Origin: Paenibacillus arenilitoris
GTDB taxonomy: Bacteria > Bacillota > Bacilli > Paenibacillales > Paenibacillaceae
Direction: 5' to 3'
NCBI RefSeq assembly: GCF_014705655.1
Contig: NZ_JACXIY010000009.1
Location: 62,001 to 126,000 of the forward strand
Length of the DNA: 64,000 bases
In this document: in pieces, positions 1-7,915 of the stretch
How positions within the stretch are numbered: the first letter of the stretch is position 1
Layout of the letters: every line of letters begins with the position of its first letter
Notes under the pieces: model-generated
Seen by the model: only the letters and a program-made list of their open reading frames with translations
Databases searched by the model: none
What the model was told of the DNA's origin: nothing
Translations under genes and position numbers: made by a program

Positions 1-375
1 ACGGGCGGCGAAGCCCCGGCAGGCGAAGGAGCCGCGGCGGCAGGCGGCGAAGCGGGCGCGGCGGCAGGAGGCAGAGGGAATATGGCGGACCGTCTCGCCA
101 GCCGCATCGATACGCTTGGCGGCGAGCTGGTGGAGGTGACGACGGGACTTAGCGACGAGAATTTCGTGGAGATCGTCTCCGGCTTGTCCGAAGGGGACAG
201 CGTGCTTGTCCCGATCGCCCAAGGCACGCCCGGCATGGGCAGCGGCACGGAGGAACAGCAGACCCAGATCCGCGGCACCTTCCCCGGCGGCGGTGCGATA
301 GGCGTGTTCCCCTCCGGCGGCGGCGGTGGCGGCATGGGCGGTGGCAATTTCCAACGCAGCGGTGGCATGCCATGA
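1..375 (+). CDS. Periplasmic-adaptor-like (MacA/HlyD) efflux subunit, 3' end only
   Basis: This is the C-terminal part of a protein whose start lies before the window; the frame is open from base 1. The visible segment has an Ala/Gly-rich linker, a short beta-rich stretch ending in GLSEGDSVLV, which is typical of the last beta domain of MacA/HlyD-type adaptors, and a Gly/Met-rich tail. Its stop overlaps the start of the ABC ATPase by four bases (ATGA), and the MacB-like permease follows, which is the usual adaptor-ATPase-permease order. In Gram-positives these adaptors are membrane-anchored extracellular proteins that work with a MacB-like transporter. The substrate cannot be told from the sequence. 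The family call rests mostly on context. Confidence 0.72.
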   Translation, partial: TGGEAPAGEGAAAAGGEAGAAAGGRGNMADRLASRIDTLGGELVEVTTGLSDENFVEIVSGLSEGDSVLVPIAQGTPGMGSGTEEQQTQIRGTFPGGGAIGVFPSGGGGGGMGGGNFQRSGGMP

Positions 376-1133
376 GCGAATACAAGGCTGTTCCTCTCAT
401 CGAAATGACAGGCGTGTCGAAATCGTATTGGATGGCGCGGGAAAAAACGACCGTGCTACATCAGGTGTCGCTGCGGGTCGCTCAAGGCGAGTTTCTGGCC
501 ATCGTCGGCCCTTCCGGCTCCGGCAAGTCGACGCTCATGAACATGATCGGCTGCCTGGATACGCCGAGCGAAGGAAGCTACAAGCTCGAGGGGGCCGAGG
601 TCGCCGGGCAGAGCGACAACAAGCTGACGGAGCTGCGCAACAAAAAAATCGGCTTTATTTTTCAAGGCTATCATCTGCTTCCGCGGCTGACCGCGCTCGA
701 GAATTGCGAGCTGCCGCTCATCTATCGGGGGCTGTCCGGCAAGGAGAGAAGGCGGCGCGCGATGGAAGCGCTGGAGCGGGTCGGCCTTGGCGAGCGTATG
801 TCCCACCGGCCGAGCGAGCTGTCCGGCGGCCAGCAGCAGCGGGTGGCGATCGCGCGGGCGCTCGCCACGAATCCGCCGCTGCTGCTCGCCGACGAGCCGA
901 CGGGCGCGCTCGATTCGAAGACCGGCATGGAGGTGCTCGGCATGATGGAGGAGCTGAACCGGGCCGGTCAGACGATCGTATTGATTACGCACGACATGGA
1001 AGTCGCCCAGCGGGCCGGCCGAACCGTCGTCATTCGGGACGGCGTATTGTCCGAGCAGGAAAGGAGGGGCGGCGATGAAGCTGACGCAAGGGCTCAGGAT
1101 GGCGTTCATGAGCGTGTTGTCCAACAAGCTTAG
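372..1133 (+). CDS. ABC transporter ATP-binding protein (MacB/LolD type)
   Basis: Cytoplasmic ATPase of a MacAB-like exporter, 253 residues. Walker [10 protein letters not shown] is at residues 46-54, the Q-loop Gln at 98, the signature LSGGQ at 150-154, Walker B LLLADEP at about 170-176 and the H-loop His at 207. The order and spacing match the LolD/MacB ATPase group. The ATG overlaps the stop of the adaptor gene (ATGA), which suggests translational coupling. The last 20 codons overlap the start of the permease by 59 bases. The canonical domain ends near residue 235, so the overlapping tail is an extra, low-complexity extension. Likely exports a peptide, drug or lipid-like substrate with its neighbours; the substrate is unknown. 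Confidence 0.93.
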   Translation: MSEYKAVPLIEMTGVSKSYWMAREKTTVLHQVSLRVAQGEFLAIVGPSGSGKSTLMNMIGCLDTPSEGSYKLEGAEVAGQSDNKLTELRNKKIGFIFQGYHLLPRLTALENCELPLIYRGLSGKERRRRAMEALERVGLGERMSHRPSELSGGQQQRVAIARALATNPPLLLADEPTGALDSKTGMEVLGMMEELNRAGQTIVLITHDMEVAQRAGRTVVIRDGVLSEQERRGGDEADARAQDGVHERVVQQA

Positions 1134-2265
1134 GACAGTGCTGTCGATGCTCGGCATTCTGATCGGCGTCGCGACGGTCATCGCGCTGGTCGCGATGGGC
1201 AGGGCATCGTCGAACGAAGTGGCGGAGCAGGTGTCCGCCCTCGGCAGCCCGAACTCGCTGCAAATCAACATTACCGGCCGCGGCACCGTTACGACGTTGT
1301 CGGTGGAGGAGGCGACCGAGCTCGGGGACGTCGCGAACGTCGCGGGCGTGGCGCCGATTACGAGCACGAACGCTTACGCGAAGTACGGCAAGACGCAAGT
1401 ATCGGTCACGGTGGAAGGGATTACGCCCTCCTACGAGGCGGTGAAGGATTTTCCCGTCCAGGACGGAAGATATCTCGCCGCTCCCGACCTCACGGGCAAT
1501 ACGAAAGCCGCGCTGATCGGCGTGGACACGGCGGCCGATTTGTTCGAGGAGGAGGGGGAGGATCCGCTTGCCGCGGTCGGCAAAAAAATAACGATCAACG
1601 GCTATAACTTTACGATCGTGGGGCTGCTCGAATCGCAAGGCAGCTCGCTGGCCGGCTCGAACGACGAGAAAATATTGATCCCGATTACGACGGCGCAAAA
1701 AATTTTCCAAATCGGAGGCGTGTCCACCATCAATTTAATGGTAGAGGACATCGATCTAATGGACGCGACCGTGGCGGGAGCAGAAGCCGTCCTCTACGAG
1801 AAATTCCGGGGCAACGAGAACGCGTACCGCGTCTTTAACCAAGAGGAAGCGATGGAGACGCTGAGCTCGGTCAACGAAACGATGAACCGGCAGCTCATTT
1901 ACGTGGCGATCATTTCGCTTATCGTAGGCGGGATCGGCATCATGAACATCATGCTCGTATCCGTGACGGAGCGCACGCGCGAGATCGGCATCCGCAAATC
2001 GCTAGGGGCGAAGAAAAGAGATATTTTGTTTCAGTTTCTGGTAGAGGCGGTCTGCATCAGCGGCCTCGGCGGCGCGTTCGGCATCGGTCTCGGCTACGCG
2101 GCCTCCTTCATCATCGGAGCGGTCATGCAGTCGGAGACGGAGGTGCCCGGGAATACGGTTCTGCTCGCTTTTGCGTTCTCCGCGCTCGTCGGCGTCGTGT
2201 TCGGCTATTTGCCGGCGAACAAGGCGGCAAGCCTGAGGCCGGTCGACGCGCTGCGCCACGATTAG
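1075..2265 (+). CDS. MacB-like ABC transporter permease (FtsX domain)
   Basis: Membrane subunit of the same exporter, 396 residues. There is an N-terminal transmembrane segment (about residues 20-42), then a large extracytoplasmic MacB_PCD-like domain (about 45-270), then three C-terminal membrane segments forming an FtsX domain (about 275-390) with the family motif TERTREIGIRKSLGA just after the second helix. The start is supported by AGGAGGGG eight bases upstream, located inside the end of the ATPase gene. It is the last gene of this operon; the next gene, spoIID, has its own promoter-like element. It closes the adaptor-ATPase-permease set. Confidence 0.93.
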   Translation: MKLTQGLRMAFMSVLSNKLRTVLSMLGILIGVATVIALVAMGRASSNEVAEQVSALGSPNSLQINITGRGTVTTLSVEEATELGDVANVAGVAPITSTNAYAKYGKTQVSVTVEGITPSYEAVKDFPVQDGRYLAAPDLTGNTKAALIGVDTAADLFEEEGEDPLAAVGKKITINGYNFTIVGLLESQGSSLAGSNDEKILIPITTAQKIFQIGGVSTINLMVEDIDLMDATVAGAEAVLYEKFRGNENAYRVFNQEEAMETLSSVNETMNRQLIYVAIISLIVGGIGIMNIMLVSVTERTREIGIRKSLGAKKRDILFQFLVEAVCISGLGGAFGIGLGYAASFIIGAVMQSETEVPGNTVLLAFAFSALVGVVFGYLPANKAASLRPVDALRHD

Positions 2266-2277
2266 CGGGCAAAACGG

Positions 2278-2306
2278 TTCTACCCTATCATTTCGGCTCA
2301 TAGAAT
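2278..2306 (+). promoter_or_regulatory. Sigma-E-like promoter element of spoIID
   Basis: CATAGAAT at 2299-2306 fits the sigma-E -10 consensus (CATAcaAT). The -35 side (GTTCTACC region, 2277-2284) is poor. The 15 bases CTCATA-K-AATGTACC are shared with the element before spoIIID at 4552-4566, and both genes belong to the mother-cell regulon in Bacillus. Start-site mapping has not been seen; this is motif matching only. Confidence 0.55.
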
Positions 2307-2395
2307 GTACCATCAAGGCTCGTTTGAGAGAGGAACGGGGCGCGATGGCGCTTAAGCCTCCCGATCTCTCAAAAGCCGAGAGGGAAGGAGAATTC

Positions 2396-3607
2396 ATGAG
2401 CCGGAGGATAGGGAGTTTTTTTGCATTCAGACCGAACAGACGTTTGCGGACAAGCAGGTGGCTGGCCTTGTTCGCCATCGGCGCCATGCTCGGAGGCACC
2501 GTCCTGCTGTTCAAGCTGTCGCTTGGCAAGCTTCATGCGGTGTCGGTCGCGATGAACCGGAGCGGCGTCGGCATCGTGCAGGAGAGCGGCCAGGCGGCAG
2601 CGGCGGAGACGACGGACGCCGGCGAGCCGCCGGGAGATCGCGGCGGCGGGGACCGGCCGCCCGCGGCGGAAGACAAGCCTCGCCCCTCGCCCGCGCGGGA
2701 CAAGGGCGCCTCGAGCGGGGGGGAGAAGGCGGAGGCAACCAAGGAGCCTGAAATTCGCGTTTATTTGACCGGGGAGAAGCGAGTCGAAACCGTTCCGCTC
2801 GAAACCTACGTCCGCGGCGTCATTGCGGCGGAGATGCCGATCGAATTCGAGCTTGAGGCGCTCAAGGCGCAGGCGATCGCGGCCCGGACGTATATTGTGA
2901 GAAGGCTGGAGAGAGGCGACGGCAGCGGCGTGCCGGTGAAGGGGGCCGACGTGACGGACACGATCGAGCATCAGGTCTACGTTTCGCTGAAGGAGCTCGA
3001 GGATAAGTGGCCGGAAGCGGATCGCGAGAGCAGCATGCGCAAGCTGAACGACGCGGTTGCGGAGACGAAGGGGCAGATCATTACGTACGCGGGCGAACCG
3101 ATCGAAGCCGTCTTTTTCTCTACCAGCAATGGCCATACGGAAAATTCGGAAGACTACTGGCAGCAGAAAGTACCGTATTTGCGGAGCGTGGCTAGCCCAT
3201 GGGACGAGAAGCTGTCTCCCAAATACAAAGAAACGGTCGAGCTGTCGCTGCAGGCGTTCTACGGCAAGCTCGGCATCGCGAAGAAGGGCCGGGCAAAGCC
3301 CGCGATCCGCGTAACGGAGAAGACGGAAGGAGGCCGCATCGGCCGAATAACGATCGGAGAAACCGATTTTACCGGCCGCGAAGTCAGAGAGAAGCTGGGG
3401 CTTGCTTCCTCGCAATTCACTTGGCGCGTGAAGGGCGATACGATCGCCATTACGACGTACGGCTACGGGCACGGCGTCGGCATGAGCCAATGGGGAGCGA
3501 ACGGAATGGCGCAGGAAGGCAGGACGGCCGAGGATATTCTCCGCTACTATTATACCGGCACGAGGGTCGAGCAAGCTTCGAAGCTTCCATTTGTTTCGAA
3601 CTCTTAA
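2396..3607 (+). CDS. spoIID: Stage II sporulation protein D (septal peptidoglycan lytic transglycosylase)
   Basis: Mother-cell membrane enzyme of the engulfment machinery (DMP complex), which cleaves glycan strands at the sporulation septum. The predicted protein has 403 residues, with one N-terminal membrane segment (about residues 23-43), a Pro/Gly/charged linker (about 60-115) and a SpoIID domain from about 117 to the end. The catalytic Glu is Glu146 in the conserved segment AAEMP, followed by LKAQAIAARTY. The C-terminal signature GYGHGVGMSQWGA is present. The frame is open further upstream from 2324, but AAGGAG lies seven bases before the ATG at 2396, so that start is chosen. The neighbours spoIIQ and spoIIID keep the Bacillus order. 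The linker is longer and more acidic than in B. subtilis. Confidence 0.95.
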   Translation: MSRRIGSFFAFRPNRRLRTSRWLALFAIGAMLGGTVLLFKLSLGKLHAVSVAMNRSGVGIVQESGQAAAAETTDAGEPPGDRGGGDRPPAAEDKPRPSPARDKGASSGGEKAEATKEPEIRVYLTGEKRVETVPLETYVRGVIAAEMPIEFELEALKAQAIAARTYIVRRLERGDGSGVPVKGADVTDTIEHQVYVSLKELEDKWPEADRESSMRKLNDAVAETKGQIITYAGEPIEAVFFSTSNGHTENSEDYWQQKVPYLRSVASPWDEKLSPKYKETVELSLQAFYGKLGIAKKGRAKPAIRVTEKTEGGRIGRITIGETDFTGREVREKLGLASSQFTWRVKGDTIAITTYGYGHGVGMSQWGANGMAQEGRTAEDILRYYYTGTRVEQASKLPFVSNS

Positions 3608-3626
3608 AAAATACGAATCGCCTCAC

Positions 3627-3655
3627 GTATAAACCTAGCAGTTCTGGCAACAATG
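3627..3655 (+). promoter_or_regulatory. Sigma-F-like promoter of spoIIQ
   Basis: GTATA (3627-3631), a 14-base spacer, then GGCAACAATG (3646-3655) matches the forespore sigma-F pattern GHATR / GGNNANAHTR; the spacer is one base shorter than the usual 15. In B. subtilis spoIIQ is a sigma-F gene, which supports the match. The inferred start would fall almost on the Shine-Dalgarno at 3662-3669, so the leader would be very short. Confidence 0.55.
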
Positions 3656-3674
3656 GCTAGTGAGGTGATATAAA

Positions 3675-4415
3675 ATGAATGATCAAAACCAAAACAAACC
3701 GAAGCAAAGACCAGAAGAAACTCCCAAAACCGTACTGGGAGGAACGTCTGCCGCCAACTCTAGCAGTGGATGGAAGCGCCTATTCGCAAAGCGTTGGGTG
3801 TCTCCGGCAATCTTCATGGCCGCGGCAGCAATTATCGTAACCTTAATGTGGATCTATCAGGGGGCGGACAATACTAGTCCTGTAACAGGAACGCCCGATA
3901 CTGAAGTTTCACAAGGGGAAGAAGCAGCTCCGCAAAACGGCGGCGAAGAAGCACCGGTCGTCTCGACCGGCGACGAGGCGATTCAGTGGCCGGTCGTCGA
4001 TTACAACGCTCTCCAAATCGAGCGTCCGTTCTTCGACGAGAACGCAAGCGCCGAGGAGCAGGAAGCCGCGCTCGTCCAAGTCGGCAATACGTTCACGCCG
4101 AACACGGGCATCGACTTCGTCAGCCCGAACGGCGACACCTTCGACGTACTGGCTGCTTTGTCCGGCAAGGTTACGCATGTCGAGACGCATCCGACGAACG
4201 GCAACGTGGTCGAGATTACGCACGAAGACGGCCTGGTGACCGTGTACCAAAGCTTGGCCGAGGTTCAAGTGGCGGAAGGCGACGACGTGACGCAAGGCAC
4301 CAAGATCGCGATTGCCGGACGCAACGACGTCGGCCGCGACCTGGGCATCCACCTTCATTACGAAACGATCAAGGACGGCAAAGCGATCAATCCAAGCTCG
4401 CTGATCAAGTCATAA
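3675..4415 (+). CDS. spoIIQ: SpoIIQ-like forespore engulfment protein (degenerate LytM/M23 domain)
   Basis: Forespore membrane protein expected to bind the SpoIIIA-complex protein SpoIIIAH across the septum and hold the engulfing membrane. It has 246 residues: a polar N-terminus, one membrane segment (about 44-61), an acidic linker, then a LytM/M23 fold (about 105-245). The HxH metal motif is present as His226 and His228. The other zinc-ligand site, normally HxxxD, reads N143-T-G-I-D147, so the first His is replaced by Asn. B. subtilis SpoIIQ is also a degenerate LytM protein at this site, whereas clostridial versions keep it. Catalytic activity is therefore doubtful. The Shine-Dalgarno GAGGTGAT lies five bases before the ATG. 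A strong terminator follows. Confidence 0.92.
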   Translation: MNDQNQNKPKQRPEETPKTVLGGTSAANSSSGWKRLFAKRWVSPAIFMAAAAIIVTLMWIYQGADNTSPVTGTPDTEVSQGEEAAPQNGGEEAPVVSTGDEAIQWPVVDYNALQIERPFFDENASAEEQEAALVQVGNTFTPNTGIDFVSPNGDTFDVLAALSGKVTHVETHPTNGNVVEITHEDGLVTVYQSLAEVQVAEGDDVTQGTKIAIAGRNDVGRDLGIHLHYETIKDGKAINPSSLIKS

Positions 4416-4451
4416 TCGCTGAAAGCGCAACAAAATAGGTCCAAAGACATG

Positions 4452-4487
4452 CAGGCAGGGAGTCATTTCCCTGCCTGTTTTGCGTTT
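4452..4487 (+). terminator. Rho-independent terminator after spoIIQ
   Basis: CAGGCAGGGA (4452-4461) pairs with TCCCTGCCTG (4468-4477) around a six-base loop, followed by TTTTGCGTTTTT. The ten-base perfect stem makes this a confident terminator. Confidence 0.9.
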
Positions 4488-4533
4488 TTATGAAAAATTA
4501 TTCCCATTCGGGCCTGTCAAGCTTGGCCACAAC

Positions 4534-4561
4534 GAATATCTACCCGCTCGACTCATATAAT
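4534..4561 (+). promoter_or_regulatory. Sigma-E-like promoter of spoIIID
   Basis: GAATATC (4534-4540) matches six of seven bases of the sigma-E -35 (KMATATT). A 13-base spacer leads to CATATAAT (4554-4561), close to the -10 consensus CATACAAT. The sequence from 4552 to 4566 repeats the spoIID upstream element apart from one base. spoIIID is transcribed by sigma-E in Bacillus. Confidence 0.65.
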
Positions 4562-4594
4562 GTACCAAACTATCTCGAGTAGGGAGGCGGGAAC

Positions 4595-4882
4595 GTGCAC
4601 GATTACATCAAGGAGCGAACCATTAAAATAGGCCGCTGCATCGTTGAAACGAAGCATACGGTGCGAACGATCGCCAAGGAATTCGGTGTGTCCAAAAGCA
4701 CGGTGCACAAAGATCTGACTGAGCGGCTTCCTGAAATAAACCCCGATCTGGCCGATCAGGTTAAGCACATTCTCGAGTACCACAAATCGATCCGGCATCT
4801 GAGAGGAGGAGAAGCGACCAAGATCAAATACAAGAAAACGAGCTCGAAGAAGCGGGAAGTGATGGCGGCAGGCAAGGCGTGA
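4595..4882 (+). CDS. spoIIID: Sporulation transcriptional regulator SpoIIID
   Basis: Small mother-cell DNA-binding protein that switches sigma-E genes off or on and helps start the sigma-K stage. It has 95 residues with a helix-turn-helix at about 24-45 (VRTIAKEFGVSKSTVHKDL) and a basic C-terminal tail, the layout and length expected of the family. The start is a GTG at 4595 with AGGGAGG six bases upstream. It sits alone behind a sigma-E-like promoter, and mbl follows with its own promoter. The C-terminus (KTSSKKREVMAAGKA) is slightly longer than in B. subtilis. Confidence 0.96.
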   Translation: MHDYIKERTIKIGRCIVETKHTVRTIAKEFGVSKSTVHKDLTERLPEINPDLADQVKHILEYHKSIRHLRGGEATKIKYKKTSSKKREVMAAGKA

Positions 4883-4900
4883 AGTTTTTTCTCGAATTAT

Positions 4901-4927
4901 AGAGGAATTTTGTCGTTTTTGGCGAAT
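4901..4927 (+). promoter_or_regulatory. Sigma-H-type promoter upstream of mbl
   Basis: AGAGGAATT (4901-4909), exactly 11 bases, then GGCGAAT (4921-4927). This fits every defined position of the sigma-H consensus RNAGGAWWW-N11/12-RNNGAAT. It lies 80 bases before the mbl start. Activity is inferred from the match. Confidence 0.65.
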
Positions 4928-5006
4928 AATGAACGTTAGCGGTTTCCTTGTCAAGGGAGCCAATCGTACGTAACGTTAACATTATTCGTTGGGGGACTTA
5001 AGCCTT

Positions 5007-5999
5007 ATGTTGAGCAAGGATATCGGGATCGATCTAGGTACGGCGAATGTATCCATTCATATGAAGGGTAGAGGCGTCGTGCTCGATGAGCCTTCAGTCG
5101 TCGCGATTGAAAGCGATTCGAAGAAAGTGCTGGCCGTCGGAGAAGAAGCGCATCGGATGGTAGGCCGCACGCCGGGCAATATCGTCGCGATCCGCCCGCT
5201 AAGGGACGGCGTTATTGCGGACTTTGAAATTACGGAAATTATGCTTAAGGCATTCATCGATCGCGTGGAAGGCCGGAAGTGGTTCAGCCGTCCCCGTATT
5301 CTGATTTGCGCGCCGGCGAACATTACGTCCGTCGAGCAGAAGGCGATCCGCGAAGCCGCGGAGCGCAGCGGCGCGAAGGAAGTGTTTCTGGAAGAGGAGC
5401 CGAAGGCAGCCGCGATAGGGGCTGGAATGGACATATTCCAGCCCAGCGGCAATATGGTCGTGGATATCGGAGGGGGCACGACGGACGTAGCCGTGTTGTC
5501 GATGGGCGACGTCGTGACCGCCTCCTCCATTAAGGTCGCGGGGGACAAGTTCGACGACGCGATCATGAAGTTTATCAAAAACAAGTACAAGCTGCTGATC
5601 GGCGAAAGGACGAGCGAGGACATCAAAATCAAGATCGGAACGGTCATCGAGAACGGACGCCGGGACGAGATCGACATCCGCGGCCGCGACATGGTTTCAG
5701 GCTTGCCGCTGACGATCACGATCCGTTCGGGCGAGGTGCGCGAAGCGTTGTGGGATCCGGTCATGTCGATCGTATCGGCGGCCAAGTCGGTGCTGGAGAG
5801 AACGCCGCCGGAGCTGTCGGCGGACATTATCGACCGCGGCGTCATCTTGACGGGCGGGGGCGCGCTGCTCGACGGCCTTGACGCGCTGCTGGCCGAAGAG
5901 CTGAAGGTGCCGGTGCTGATCGCGGAAGATCCGATGCACTGCGTCGTGAAAGGGACGGGCATACTGCTCGATAATTTGGACAAGCTCGGGAAGAAGTAA
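5007..5999 (+). CDS. mbl: MreB-like cell-shape protein Mbl
   Basis: Actin homologue that forms membrane-associated filaments guiding lateral wall synthesis by the elongasome. It has 330 residues, with the N-terminal phosphate-1 motif DIGIDLGTAN, phosphate-2 VVDIGGGTTDVAV near the middle and the adenosine motif LTGGGALLDG near residue 290. The position directly after spoIIID identifies it as Mbl rather than MreB or MreBH. The frame extends to a TTG at 4989, but ATG 5007, with GGGGGA nine bases upstream, gives the conserved N-terminus MLSKDIGIDLG. A sigma-H-type element lies upstream. Confidence 0.94.
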   Translation: MLSKDIGIDLGTANVSIHMKGRGVVLDEPSVVAIESDSKKVLAVGEEAHRMVGRTPGNIVAIRPLRDGVIADFEITEIMLKAFIDRVEGRKWFSRPRILICAPANITSVEQKAIREAAERSGAKEVFLEEEPKAAAIGAGMDIFQPSGNMVVDIGGGTTDVAVLSMGDVVTASSIKVAGDKFDDAIMKFIKNKYKLLIGERTSEDIKIKIGTVIENGRRDEIDIRGRDMVSGLPLTITIRSGEVREALWDPVMSIVSAAKSVLERTPPELSADIIDRGVILTGGGALLDGLDALLAEELKVPVLIAEDPMHCVVKGTGILLDNLDKLGKK

Positions 6000-6096
6000 G
6001 ACGGCGGCGGCCTGGGAAACGAACATTTGCGCGGGTAGGGAGCCATTGGGGGGCGCAGCCGAGGCGTGAATGGGTCGCAGGTCGCAGGACAAGCTA

Positions 6097-6124
6097 TTCA
6101 GGCAGCCTTGCTTTCAACCGATAA
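6097..6124 (+). promoter_or_regulatory. Possible weak sigma-D promoter before flhO
   Basis: ACCGATAA at 6117-6124 matches six of eight bases of the sigma-D -10 (GCCGATAT). The -35 at about 16 bases upstream is only TTCA, so the site is weak. flhOP is sigma-D dependent in B. subtilis. The rest of 6000-6172 shows no gene. Confidence 0.25.
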
Positions 6125-6172
6125 CATACATAAAAGGAATTCGTTTGAAAGCATCCTAGGAGGTAGCAGTAT

Positions 6173-7036
6173 ATGCTTAGAGGGTTATACACCGCGGCGT
6201 CGGGCATGATTTCCCAGCAGCGCAGGCACGATACGGTGACGAATAACATTTCCAACTTGAATACGCCTGGCTATAAACAGACGAACGCGGTGACGCGCTC
6301 TTTCCCGGAAATGCTGCTGTCTTTGACCGGCGCCGGAGAGGAGCACGCGAAGACGGTCGGCAGATGGACGAGCGGCGTGTTCGCGGAGGAGAGCCTGTCC
6401 ATTCACTTGCAGGGCGATTTGATGCAGACGAACAATTCGTCCGACTTCGCGCTTATTTCGAACATCGAGATGGACGGCATCGCCTTCGACGCTTCGGGCA
6501 AGTACGTGGCGGAGGACGGGGAAGTGACATTCCAGCCGCAGGCGTTCTTCACGCTGCAGGACCAGAACGGCGAAGTCCGGTATACGCGGGGAGGCAGCTT
6601 CTCCCTGACCGAGGAAGGCTTCCTGATGTCGAGCGACGGTTCGAGCGTGCTCGGCACGGACGGGGCGCCGATTCAGATGCCGCCGGGCGTCGGGCTTGAG
6701 AGGCTGCTGCTTACGCCGGATCGGCGCTTCGTCGATCCGGACGGGAACGACATCGGGGTTCAGCTGCTCATCAGCCGCATCGATAACCCGAACGAGCTGA
6801 TTCGCGAAGGGAACGGCAACTTCCGCTTCGCGAACGACGACGGGGAAGCGGCGGCCATCGCGCCGGGCGAGCGGGTCGAAGTGAGGCAGGGCTACGTGGA
6901 GCGTTCGAACGTGGATGCCGCCCAGGCGGCGGTCGATCTGATGTCGGCGCTGCGCGCTTACGAAGCGAACCAGAAGGTCATCCAATTTTACGATCAAAGC
7001 TTGAATAAAGCCGTCAACGACGTCGGCCGCATCTAA
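6173..7036 (+). CDS. flhO: Flagellar basal-body rod/hook protein FlhO (FlgF/FlgG family)
   Basis: Secreted distal-rod/hook-family structural protein, 287 residues. The N-terminal flg_bb_rod motif is LRGLYTAASGMISQQRRHD then NNISNLNTPGYKQ (residues 2-36), and the C-terminal domain ends in VDLMSALRAYEANQKVIQFYD. These two ends form the coiled rod core. The AGGAGG eight bases before the ATG fixes the start. It is followed by the paralogue flhP, the same pair and position as in B. subtilis downstream of mbl. The central region is longer and more acidic than in FlgG. Confidence 0.92.
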   Translation: MLRGLYTAASGMISQQRRHDTVTNNISNLNTPGYKQTNAVTRSFPEMLLSLTGAGEEHAKTVGRWTSGVFAEESLSIHLQGDLMQTNNSSDFALISNIEMDGIAFDASGKYVAEDGEVTFQPQAFFTLQDQNGEVRYTRGGSFSLTEEGFLMSSDGSSVLGTDGAPIQMPPGVGLERLLLTPDRRFVDPDGNDIGVQLLISRIDNPNELIREGNGNFRFANDDGEAAAIAPGERVEVRQGYVERSNVDAAQAAVDLMSALRAYEANQKVIQFYDQSLNKAVNDVGRI

Positions 7037-7064
7037 GGCGAAGAAGCAGGGAGGGCCACGGGCA

Positions 7065-7907
7065 ATGAACAGTTCCATGATTAATGCGATGGTATCGATG
7101 AACGCGCTGCAATCGAAGCTCGATTTGCTGGCGGATAATATCGCGAACGTGAATACCGTCGGTTACAAGCGAAAGGAAGCGACCTTCGAGGATCTTCTGA
7201 CCAACCTGAGGCGGCAGCCGGATACATTCAACCAGCCGGGACGTCTGACGCCGATGGATTTCACGCAGGGCTGGGGCGCGAGAATGACGATGGTGCAGCC
7301 GAATTTGACGCAGGGGCCGCTGCAGGGAACCGAGAAGGATACCGATATCGCTATCGAAGGAAACGCCATGTTCGAGGTCACCGTCGACCCTGCCGGCAAC
7401 CGCGGCTATACGCGAAGCGGGGCGTTTCAGTTGACGGTCGGGGCAAACGGTGATACCATTTTGGCAACGGAAGAAGGATATCCGGTCGTTGCGATGGTCG
7501 AAGATCCGGATACGGGCCTTATGGTGGAAGGCAATATCGTGGTGCCGCAAGGGTTCAATCTGCGGGTTAATCCGGACGGAACGGTGCTGGGCGTCTCCTC
7601 CGGCGAGACGAGGGAGCTCGGCAGCATCAAGCTGCTGCAGGCGACTCGACCTGCCGCATTAACGGCCGTGTCGGATAATCTGTTTGTCGTCGCGAACGGG
7701 ATTAACGTAGGAGATGTCGTTCAGCGGATCGTACCCGATTCGCAAAATCTCATCCAGCTGTGCCAAGGCTACCTGGAGCAGTCGAATGTGAAGCTGACGG
7801 ACGAGATGACCGAGCTTATTAATGTGCAGCGCGCCTATCAATTGGCGGCGAGAGCGCTATCGTCAAGCGACACGATGATGCAGCTGGCAAACGGCTTGCG
7901 CGCATAA
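7065..7907 (+). CDS. flhP: Flagellar basal-body rod/hook protein FlhP (FlgG family)
   Basis: Second rod/hook-family protein, 280 residues. The N-terminal motif NSSMINAMVSMNALQSKLD plus NIANVNTVGYKRKE (residues 2-44) and the C-terminal SNVKLTDEMTELINVQRAYQLAARAL are the conserved flg_bb_rod and flg_bbr_C segments. The start follows a GGGAGGG site. It lies 28 bases after flhO and is clearly part of the same transcription unit. In B. subtilis FlhO and FlhP form the distal rod, and the same role is inferred here. Confidence 0.92.
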   Translation: MNSSMINAMVSMNALQSKLDLLADNIANVNTVGYKRKEATFEDLLTNLRRQPDTFNQPGRLTPMDFTQGWGARMTMVQPNLTQGPLQGTEKDTDIAIEGNAMFEVTVDPAGNRGYTRSGAFQLTVGANGDTILATEEGYPVVAMVEDPDTGLMVEGNIVVPQGFNLRVNPDGTVLGVSSGETRELGSIKLLQATRPAALTAVSDNLFVVANGINVGDVVQRIVPDSQNLIQLCQGYLEQSNVKLTDEMTELINVQRAYQLAARALSSSDTMMQLANGLRA

Positions 7908-7915
7908 GAACAGGA

